A stretch of 6,546 nt of DNA. It comes from Aminivibrio sp. (GTDB lineage: Bacteria; Synergistota; Synergistia; Synergistales; Aminobacteriaceae). The stretch covers positions 1 to 6,546 of the forward strand of contig JAGPEN010000018.1 of the NCBI GenBank assembly GCA_018057035.1, in the 5' to 3' direction. Below are positions 1 through 5,481 of the stretch, one piece after another. The position numbers were made by a program, and so were the translations under genes. The notes under the pieces are model-generated. The model was not told the origin of the DNA. It saw only the letters and a list, made by a program, of their open reading frames with translations, and did no database searches. Each line of letters opens with the position of its first letter. The stretch's first letter is position 1.

Positions 1-590
1 CAGAGTTCCAGCAGGCTTGACCTGTTTCGTTCAAGGAGTTTCGGGATGTAGCCAAGACTGAGAAGAGGGATTCTCCTTCCTGCTTCAATCTCCAGAAGCT
101 GGAATTCCCTGGGATTGAGAACGGAAGCGAAAAGAACGGCGGGAACGGGGATTTCTCCCTGGGCGGCAATTCCGGAGACCGTTTTTTCGAGAACGCGGGC
201 GATCATTGTCGCCGAGGAATCGGCGAACACAACCGGAATCAAGGGGCATTCAAGGAGGCGGCTCAGTTCGGGGGCCTGGGGAAACAGGACAAAACCGTCA
301 TCATCCCCTCTTTTTCCGAGGGGAGCGAGAACGATGTTCAAGCGTCCGCTGTCCGACGCGAACTGGAAGAGGGTCTTTAATACCCTGGTACTCCCGCAGG
401 AGAAGGGATCGAGCACCGTCACTTCCTCCCCAGTGACCAGGGTGGTCAGGCGAACGAGATACTCGTCTGGGCCCGCGCAGAAAATCTTCAGGGGATGCCC
501 TGCGCCCTTGAGCGCCGCAGCGAGAATGACCCCCGGGGGAACAGCGCCTTCCCTTCTTTCATCTGCGATAACAAGACGGGGAATAATCAC
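1..590 (-). CDS. Divergent CbiA/CobB-like (cobyrinate a,c-diamide synthase family) protein without P-loop, 3' end outside window
   Basis: A minus-strand frame is open from a GTG at 590 to the left edge (196 codons, no stop). AGGAG lies about 8 bases upstream of the GTG. The order of elements follows the N-terminal domain of CbiA/CobB: a first strand PRLVIA (residues 4-9), then LKIFCAGPDEY (34-44, compare the family's VQPFKVGPDYxD), LDPF (60-63, compare NLDxxM), NIVLAPLG (85-92, where the family has AVIEGVMGLxDG), ECPLIPVVFAD (114-124, compare CPVILLVD), VPAVLFASVLN (149-159, compare LAGVIxNRV) and IPLLSLGYIPK (174-184, compare LPVLGYVPR). The family's P-loop, GxGxGKTT directly after the first strand, is replaced by DERREGAVPPG (10-20), which has no GKT/S. 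ATP-dependent amidation is therefore unlikely unless another site has taken over. The C-terminal glutamine amidotransferase half of the family, if present, lies outside the window. The family call rests on remembered motifs. A related P-loop NTPase family (the BioD/CobQ/Pta N-terminal group) is the main alternative. Confidence 0.62.
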   Translation of the reverse strand, partial: MIIPRLVIADERREGAVPPGVILAAALKGAGHPLKIFCAGPDEYLVRLTTLVTGEEVTVLDPFSCGSTRVLKTLFQFASDSGRLNIVLAPLGKRGDDDGFVLFPQAPELSRLLECPLIPVVFADSSATMIARVLEKTVSGIAAQGEIPVPAVLFASVLNPREFQLLEIEAGRRIPLLSLGYIPKLLERNRSSLLEL

Positions 591-695
591 GGCCGCTTCT
601 CCTTTTTTTTACGGTATGGTTTAGTGTATCATATACGCCATGAACATCGCCGGTCGAAATTCATACTTGTTTCAATGTCTGGAGGTAGATTGCAC
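591..695. promoter_or_regulatory. Divergent intergenic region between the CbiA-like gene and asnS
   Basis: This 105-base gap must hold the promoters for both directions. On the plus strand TATCAT (627-632) is a possible -10 for asnS. No convincing -35 lies 16-18 bases upstream, only a run of T (603-610). On the minus strand TATGAT and TACACT occur in the same AT-rich core (about 621-636), so the two promoters may overlap. The gap is too short for a T-box leader, which often controls aminoacyl-tRNA synthetases in Firmicutes, and no T-box elements are visible. The promoter assignments are weak. Confidence 0.35.
681..686 (+). promoter_or_regulatory. Ribosome binding site that fixes the asnS start
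   Basis: GGAGGT lies 9 bases before the ATG at 696. The reading frame is open further upstream, back beyond 495, but none of the earlier in-frame start codons has a comparable site, and the extra residues do not resemble AsnRS. The ATG at 696 is therefore preferred. Confidence 0.85.
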
Positions 696-1997
696 ATGAC
701 GGCACCATGGACCTACATCAAAGACCTCCCCTCCCGGGAAGGATCGGACGTCACCGTCCGGGGTTGGTTATACAACGTGAGAAGCTCAGGCAAAATTCAT
801 TTTCTTCAGCTCAGGGACGGAACGGGAACAGTACAGGGCGTCATGGTGAAGAAGGAGGTCTCCGAAGAGGACTTCTCCGCCGCTAAATCCCTGTGGCTGG
901 AGGCTTCGGTGGAAGTGACCGGAACCGTCAGAAAGGATGAACGGGCTCCGTCGGGGGTAGAGCTTTCTGTCTCGGCCGTTTCGGTTATCCAGAATCCCGC
1001 GGAGGAATATCCCATCGGCAAAAAGGACCACGGAATAGACTTCCTTCTCGACCACCGCCATCTCTGGCTTCGAAGCAGCAGACAGCAGGCCATCATGAGG
1101 ATCCGCGAAAGGGTCATCTGGTCGGCGCGGGAGTTCCTTCACAATGACGGCTACCTTCTCGTGGACAGCCCTATCATAAGCGGAGCTGCAGGAGAGGGAG
1201 TTTCCGGCCTATTCGAAATCGACTACTTCGATTCCAAGGCGTATCTTGCCCAGACGGGACAGTTGTACGCAGAGGCAGCCGCAGCCGCCTTCGGCAAGGT
1301 CTACTGTTTCGGCCCAACTTTCAGGGCGGAAAAGTCCAAAACCCGCCGCCACCTTACCGAATTCTGGATGCTCGAACCCGAGGTGGCCTTCTTCGACCAC
1401 AAAGACAACATGGACCTCCAGGAGAGGCTCATCTGCCACATTGTCGCATCCGTGCTGGAACACTGCGGAAAGGAACTCGCAGCCCTCGAAAGGGACATCT
1501 CCAAGCTGGAAAACATCAAGGCTCCTTTCTACCATCTCCAGTACGGCGAGGCCATCGAGATGCTGAGAAAGCTGGGAAGCGATACGCCCTACGGCGAAGA
1601 CCTGGGGAACGACGACGAAACCATCCTCACCCAGCAGTTCGACCGGCCGGTGTTTATTGAATGTTATCCGAAGAGCGTCAAGGCATTCTACATGAAGGAA
1701 CATCCCGAGAATCCTGATCTGGTTCTCTGCGACGACCTTCTCGCTCCGGAGGGTTACGGAGAAATCATCGGAGGTTCCCAGAGAGAGGACAGTTTCGACA
1801 GGCTTCTGGCCAGGATAAGAGAACAGGGGCTTCCCGAGGAGCCGTACGACTGGTACCTTGATCTCCGGCGGTACGGAACCTTCGTCCACAGCGGTTTCGG
1901 CATGGGGATAGAACGGGTGGTGGCCTGGATTTCCGGACTGCAGCACATCAGGGAAGCCATTCCCTGGCCTCGGACGATTTACCGTCTCAAGCCCTGA
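696..1997 (+). CDS. asnS: Asparaginyl-tRNA synthetase (class IIb)
   Basis: The enzyme activates asparagine with ATP and loads it onto tRNA(Asn) in the cytosol. At 433 residues it has the usual bacterial length. An N-terminal OB-fold (about 19-90, VTVRGWLYNVRSSGKIHFLQLRD) recognises the anticodon. The catalytic core follows: DHRHLWLRS (119-127), the motif 1 region around VDSPIISGAAGEG (156-168), the QTGQLY loop (186-191), motif 2 FRAEKSKTRRHLTEFWMLEPE (209-229, with R210 and E212) and motif 3 GFGMGIERVVAW (400-411, with R407). APEGYGEIIGGSQRE is also typical. The FRAEKSKTRRHLxEFWMxEPE form and the IPWPRTIYRLKP ending are those of AsnRS rather than AspRS, and look closest to the Bacillus type. 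The 37-base gap to the next gene has no terminator, so the two are probably co-transcribed. Confidence 0.97.
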   Translation: MTAPWTYIKDLPSREGSDVTVRGWLYNVRSSGKIHFLQLRDGTGTVQGVMVKKEVSEEDFSAAKSLWLEASVEVTGTVRKDERAPSGVELSVSAVSVIQNPAEEYPIGKKDHGIDFLLDHRHLWLRSSRQQAIMRIRERVIWSAREFLHNDGYLLVDSPIISGAAGEGVSGLFEIDYFDSKAYLAQTGQLYAEAAAAAFGKVYCFGPTFRAEKSKTRRHLTEFWMLEPEVAFFDHKDNMDLQERLICHIVASVLEHCGKELAALERDISKLENIKAPFYHLQYGEAIEMLRKLGSDTPYGEDLGNDDETILTQQFDRPVFIECYPKSVKAFYMKEHPENPDLVLCDDLLAPEGYGEIIGGSQREDSFDRLLARIREQGLPEEPYDWYLDLRRYGTFVHSGFGMGIERVVAWISGLQHIREAIPWPRTIYRLKP

Positions 1998-2034
1998 TGG
2001 CTTCTATTTTCCGTTTCACAGGGAGGCACTGTAC

Positions 2035-3780
2035 GTGATTTATTCCGACTTTGACCCGAAACCCGTTTTTCGCGAATACAGGAGGCTCATCGGGGACGGT
2101 GAGGTGGGAGGAAAGGCCAGAGGTCTCGCCTTCGCCTTCAATACCCTGAAAGGAACGCCTCTTGAGTCCTGCGTTGAATTCCCCGATGTGAACTATGTGC
2201 TCACCACCGAGGGATTTGACGATTTTGTTTCGGACAACGGGATAGAAACACTTCTGAAGGAAAGCCTCTCCGGAGAGGAGGAGAACACGGAAGACGAATT
2301 CGCCAGGGAGCTTTTCGAGAAGGTCGCCTCCGCTTTCCGGAACGGAAGAGTCCGTCCCTCCCTGACCAGAGACCTGGAGGACGCCATGGAAGCCATAGGC
2401 GACTTTCCCCTCGCTGTCAGGTCAAGCTCCATTCTTGAGGACTCGAGGAAGCTTTCCTTTGCAGGGAAGTACAGTACCCGTTTCACCGCGAACCGGGGTC
2501 CCCGGGAAGAGCGTTCAGCCAATCTTGTCAACGCCGTGAAGGATGTCTGGGCATCCCTTTACAATCCTGCGGCCAGGGCCTACCGGAAGAAACACGGCCT
2601 CACCGATTCGGACGAATCCATGGCAGTGGTGATCCAGCCGGTCATCGGCAGGGAGCACAATTCCATGTATTACCCCGAAATTGCCGGAACCGCCTTTTCG
2701 AAAGTCTACCGCAGGCCCTCCACCCGCATACGGAAAGAGGACGGTGTCGTCCGGTTCTGTTTCGGCCTGGGAACGAGAACGGTCGACAGGCTGAAGGCCA
2801 ACGTCTCCTATCTTTCCCACCCCATGCTCAGGCCCCAGGGAAATCTGCCCGCAGACATCGCCATGACCAGCCAGAGCGAGTTTGACTATATCGACAGGAC
2901 TTCCGGGAGGTTCATGACCGGCGCCCTGTCCGACCACCTTTCCTTCCTGCTCAGGGAACACAGGCTCGCCTCGGCTTTCATCGAAATTTACGCAGAAAAC
3001 CTCCTCTACTGGGCAGGATCGGACCAAGTGAGCCATGGGAAAGCCGTCTTTTCCTTCTCGAACTTTCCGAGGCGGCACCCCCGCTTTTTCAGCCTTGTGA
3101 AAGAACTCTGCTCCTTCCTTGAAGAACGGATGGGCATGCCGGCGGACATGGAGTTCGCTTACGACACGGACAGGGAAAAGCTCACCCTTCTGCAGCTCAG
3201 GCCTCTTGCCTCCTACGAGGAGATGGCCCGGGTCACCATTCCGGAAGTCAGGGATGAAAACGTCATACTCAAGGGGAACAGGATGGTCAGCAACGGAAAG
3301 CTTGAAAACGTCCATCACCTGGTGTACGTTGACCCTTCAGTTTATGGCAAGGATGCCACGTTTTACGAGGTCGCAAGGGAGATTGGCCGGATAAACCACA
3401 AACTCTCTGGAACGAACTACATCCTCGTCGGGCCCGGAAGATGGGGAAGCACCAACCCAAAGCTCGGCGTGCCCGTCAGGTATAATGAAATATGCAACTG
3501 CGGATGCCTCGTGGAGGTCGGGATCCTCGAGAGCGACTATACACCGGAACTTTCCTACGGGACCCACTTTTTCCTCGATCTGGACGTGGACGGAACTCTC
3601 TATCTTCCCGTCTTCGACGGAATGAAGGGAAACGTCTACAACCGGGATTGGCTTGCCTCCTCATTTTACGAACAGAAAAGGCACCCTGCGGTTCGGCACT
3701 ATACCGGAAATTTTTCCGTCCTGCTCGACGGTGAAAACGAGGTCGGCGTCGTCATCTCCAACGATCCTCAACCGGAATGA
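2035..3780 (+). CDS. Stand-alone PEP/pyruvate-binding (PPDK_N) ATP-grasp protein with conserved C-terminal domain
   Basis: This 581-residue protein starts at a GTG, with AGGGAGG 8 bases upstream. Residues about 13-392 match the ATP-grasp nucleotide-binding part of PEP synthase and pyruvate phosphate dikinase: the opening IGDGEVGGKARGLAF (19-33), the VRSSSILEDS core (128-137) followed by SFAG (141-144), AGTAFSKV (217-224), FGLGTRTVDRL (243-253), and the closing DMEFAYD (371-377) with LLQLRPL (385-391). Residues about 405-581 form a second domain with VGPGRWGS (465-472), LGVPVRY (477-483) and YGTHFFLDL (508-516). I recall the same block at the end of larger PPDK_N proteins that also carry a response-regulator domain, which is absent here. 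The phosphohistidine swivel domain and the PEP TIM barrel are both missing, so it cannot act as a normal PEP synthase alone. The substrate is unknown. There is no signal peptide or membrane segment. It lies directly behind asnS and ends at a strong terminator. Confidence 0.88.
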   Translation: MIYSDFDPKPVFREYRRLIGDGEVGGKARGLAFAFNTLKGTPLESCVEFPDVNYVLTTEGFDDFVSDNGIETLLKESLSGEEENTEDEFARELFEKVASAFRNGRVRPSLTRDLEDAMEAIGDFPLAVRSSSILEDSRKLSFAGKYSTRFTANRGPREERSANLVNAVKDVWASLYNPAARAYRKKHGLTDSDESMAVVIQPVIGREHNSMYYPEIAGTAFSKVYRRPSTRIRKEDGVVRFCFGLGTRTVDRLKANVSYLSHPMLRPQGNLPADIAMTSQSEFDYIDRTSGRFMTGALSDHLSFLLREHRLASAFIEIYAENLLYWAGSDQVSHGKAVFSFSNFPRRHPRFFSLVKELCSFLEERMGMPADMEFAYDTDREKLTLLQLRPLASYEEMARVTIPEVRDENVILKGNRMVSNGKLENVHHLVYVDPSVYGKDATFYEVAREIGRINHKLSGTNYILVGPGRWGSTNPKLGVPVRYNEICNCGCLVEVGILESDYTPELSYGTHFFLDLDVDGTLYLPVFDGMKGNVYNRDWLASSFYEQKRHPAVRHYTGNFSVLLDGENEVGVVISNDPQPE

Positions 3781-3789
3781 CCTTCCGAT

Positions 3790-3822
3790 GCCCCGGCCTC
3801 GTTATCCGGCCGGGGCTTTTTT
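3790..3822 (+). terminator. Rho-independent terminator of the asnS/PPDK_N unit
   Basis: A perfect 9-bp GC-rich stem, GCCCCGGCC (3790-3798) with GGCCGGGGC (3808-3816), encloses a 9-base loop and is followed at once by six T residues (3817-3822). It starts 9 bases after the stop codon at 3780. Confidence 0.95.
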
Positions 3823-4012
3823 CTGCACCCGGCGCGTCACGAAGCTGATGACGATCCTTCAGGTGCACACCATGTATTCTCACGACAAGGCAATCATCCC
3901 CGAGAAATTTCCCTCGCTCCTCGAAGGGAGACATGAAGGACAACGGTATCGGACATTACTTTGCGAAACCTGATGCAAGCCCTGCTGCAAGAGTGTTTTT
4001 CGACTGATTTTC
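3823..4012. other. Intergenic stretch between convergent genes
   Basis: These 190 bases lie between the plus-strand terminator and the hairpin behind the minus-strand GDH gene. I see no RNA gene, repeat or promoter. The only item of note is a 24-codon plus-strand frame at 3933-4007, discussed in the findings, with a poorly spaced ribosome site. The stretch is probably non-coding or holds decayed sequence. Confidence 0.6.
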
Positions 4013-4051
4013 AGGAGGGGGAAGGGCCCCTTCCGGCCCCTTCCCCCTCTT
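4013..4051 (-). terminator. Hairpin behind the downstream GDH gene, likely terminator without U-tract
   Basis: A 14-bp stem, 4013-4026 with 4038-4051 (one G-T pair, the rest perfect, core GAGGGGGAAGGG with CCCTTCCCCCTC), encloses an 11-base loop. It starts directly after the GDH stop codon (4054-4056). Read on the minus strand it is followed by CTGAAAATCAG, so there is no run of T. It may act with a termination factor or protect the 3' end. On the plus strand only a weak TT-rich stretch follows. Confidence 0.5.
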
Positions 4052-4053
4052 TC

Positions 4054-5295
4054 TCAGGGCCAGATCCCCCGGAACCTCATGGCATCCACGATCCTGCTGA
4101 CCGCCTTGACATAAGCGGCCTGCCGGAAACTGATCTTCCGTTCCTCCCGCATGGACCAGATCTCCCCGAATGAGCGGACCATTCTTTCGTCAAGCTTCGA
4201 ATACACATACTCCTCTGACCACGTGTCTCCCGATCGTCCCTGGATCCATTCAAAACAGCTGACGATGACTCCACCGCCATTGGCAAGGACATCCGGAACA
4301 ATAAGCACTCCCTTGTCGGTAAGTATGGCTTCGCCTTCAGGCGTTATAGGACCGTTTGCAAGCTCAAGAACCACATTTGCCTTGACCGATCCGGCGTTTT
4401 TTTCGTCGACCGCCCCGCCCAGAGCGGCAAGTATCAGAATATCCATCTTCTGTTCGAACAGAAGGTCGGGGAAAAGCTCTTCCCCTCCAGGGAAACCTTT
4501 CAGAGACCTTGTCTCCTCCTTGAATTTCGATACTTCGGAATATTTCAGGCCCGCCTGGTTATGGACGGCGGCGGCAGAATCAGAGACCGCAACGACTTTC
4601 AGGCCGAGATCCTCTTCGACAAACCTGTGAGCTCTCGAGCCCACGTTGCCGTAGCCCTGAATCCCCACCGTAAGCGGTTTGTCGAGCAGGCCCACTCCCT
4701 TGAGGGCTTCCCTGAGTATGAAAATGCCGCCTTTCCCGGTGGAGTCGGACCTGCCGAGAGAACCGCCAATGACCACAGGTTTTCCGGTAAAAGCGGACGG
4801 TTCACTCCATCCCTTCACTTTCTCGAAGGTATCGAGAAACCAGGCCATTACCTGGGGATTTGTGTATACATCGGGTGCGGGAATATCATAGTCTGTTCCG
4901 ACGAACCGGGAGATGCCGAAAGCATAAGCCCTGCTGAGATTCTCCAGCTCGTTCCGGGACAGCTCACGGACATCGACCGCAACGCCCCCTTTTCCACCAC
5001 CGTAAGGGAGACCCGCAATGGAACACTTGATGGTCATCCACGAGGAAAGGGCGACCACCTCGTCCCTGCTCACCTCAACGTGATACCTAACCCCCCCCTT
5101 GTAGGGACCGAGAGCGTTGTTGTGATGACTTCGCCACGCACTGAAAATCTTCACACCTCCACCGTCGAGCCGAACGGGAAGAGACAGCTCGAGCACTTCT
5201 TTCGGGTACCTGAGCATATCAATGTACTCGGGCTCCACCGTCAGGAAAGGCACCGCCTGTTCAAGCTGCTGAAGGTACATCTCTCTCGGGTTCAT
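4054..5295 (-). CDS. Glutamate dehydrogenase, downstream copy
   Basis: It catalyses reversible oxidative deamination of glutamate to 2-oxoglutarate and ammonium with NAD(P). At 413 residues it fits the hexameric bacterial class (about 410-450). Residues equivalent to the C. symbiosum active site are present: K66 in GPYKGGVR (63-70), K90 in MTIKCS (87-92), the catalytic lysine K102 in GGGKGG (99-104), D142 in IPAPDV (138-143) and S346 in GGGVIVSCFEW (340-350). The Rossmann fold has GYGNVG (214-219), and D239 follows the second strand (VVAVSDS), which often goes with NAD use. The lysine pair and S346 argue against leucine or phenylalanine dehydrogenase. The ATG at 5295 is chosen over a GTG at 5307 that lies inside the ribosome site. 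It differs from its neighbour in several conserved places (NGGGV, GRSDSTGKGG), so the two are old paralogues rather than a recent duplication. It has its own predicted promoter. Confidence 0.93.
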   Translation of the reverse strand: MNPREMYLQQLEQAVPFLTVEPEYIDMLRYPKEVLELSLPVRLDGGGVKIFSAWRSHHNNALGPYKGGVRYHVEVSRDEVVALSSWMTIKCSIAGLPYGGGKGGVAVDVRELSRNELENLSRAYAFGISRFVGTDYDIPAPDVYTNPQVMAWFLDTFEKVKGWSEPSAFTGKPVVIGGSLGRSDSTGKGGIFILREALKGVGLLDKPLTVGIQGYGNVGSRAHRFVEEDLGLKVVAVSDSAAAVHNQAGLKYSEVSKFKEETRSLKGFPGGEELFPDLLFEQKMDILILAALGGAVDEKNAGSVKANVVLELANGPITPEGEAILTDKGVLIVPDVLANGGGVIVSCFEWIQGRSGDTWSEEYVYSKLDERMVRSFGEIWSMREERKISFRQAAYVKAVSRIVDAMRFRGIWP

Positions 5296-5304
5296 TCGCT
5301 TCTC

Positions 5305-5312
5305 CACCTCCT
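5305..5312 (-). promoter_or_regulatory. Ribosome binding site deciding the downstream GDH start
   Basis: Read on the minus strand this is AGGAGGTG, 9 bases before the ATG at 5295. The GTG whose first base is 5307 is part of this site, so it cannot be served by it. The protein therefore begins MNPREMYL. Confidence 0.85.
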
Positions 5313-5367
5313 CGGAGATCCACTCCCCCTGGAACCGGAAAACTGCTGCGCAACATACACTAGGAAT

Positions 5368-5396
5368 ATTCTAACATATACAGTGTCATATTTTAA
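5368..5396 (-). promoter_or_regulatory. Predicted promoter of the downstream GDH gene
   Basis: On the minus strand an extended -10, TGTTAGAAT (TAGAAT at 5373-5368), follows a weak -35, TTAAAA (5396-5391), with a 17-base spacer. The region is markedly AT-rich compared with its surroundings and lies between the terminator of the upstream GDH gene and the ribosome site. Transcription would start near 5361, giving a leader of about 66 bases. Confidence 0.55.
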
Positions 5397-5431
5397 TCAC
5401 TTAATTGTCTTTTCTGTCTTTTTAAGAGAAC

Positions 5432-5463
5432 AAAAAAGAGACCGGATCTCTCCGGTCTCTTTT
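5432..5463 (-). terminator. Rho-independent terminator of the upstream GDH gene
   Basis: A 13-bp stem, AAAAGAGACCGGA (5434-5446) with TCCGGTCTCTTTT (5451-5463), has a 4-base loop. On the minus strand the hairpin ends in a run of T (5437-5432). It lies about 20 bases after the stop codon at 5482-5484. The A/T-flanked stem is nearly symmetric and could also work on the plus strand. Confidence 0.92.
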
Positions 5464-5481
5464 CAGCTGGTTCTTTTTCGT

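Noticed and set aside
115..624. Plus-strand frame of 169 codons at the left end
   Set aside because: It is opposite the CbiA-like frame, rich in Arg, Ser and Pro as shadow frames are, and without a good ribosome site or known motif.
495..695. N-terminal extension of asnS from an upstream ATG at 495
   Set aside because: The extra 67 residues overlap the divergent gene and promoter region and do not look like AsnRS. The ATG at 696 has a strong ribosome site and gives the family's normal length.
591..695. T-box or other riboswitch ahead of asnS
   Set aside because: The gap is only 105 bases, with no T-box consensus, no specifier hairpin and no terminator.
1209..1946. Long minus-strand frame (245 codons) antisense to asnS
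   Set aside because: It lies wholly inside an unmistakable asnS on the other strand, shows no family motif, and is expected from the strong codon bias in GC-rich genes.
2515..3318. Minus-strand frame of 267 codons inside the ATP-grasp gene
   Set aside because: It has no recognisable domain, and the plus-strand frame carries all the conserved motifs. It is a shadow frame.
5305..5307. GTG as an alternative start for the downstream GDH gene
   Set aside because: The codon is part of the AGGAGGTG ribosome site itself, with no other site before it. The ATG at 5295 has ideal spacing.
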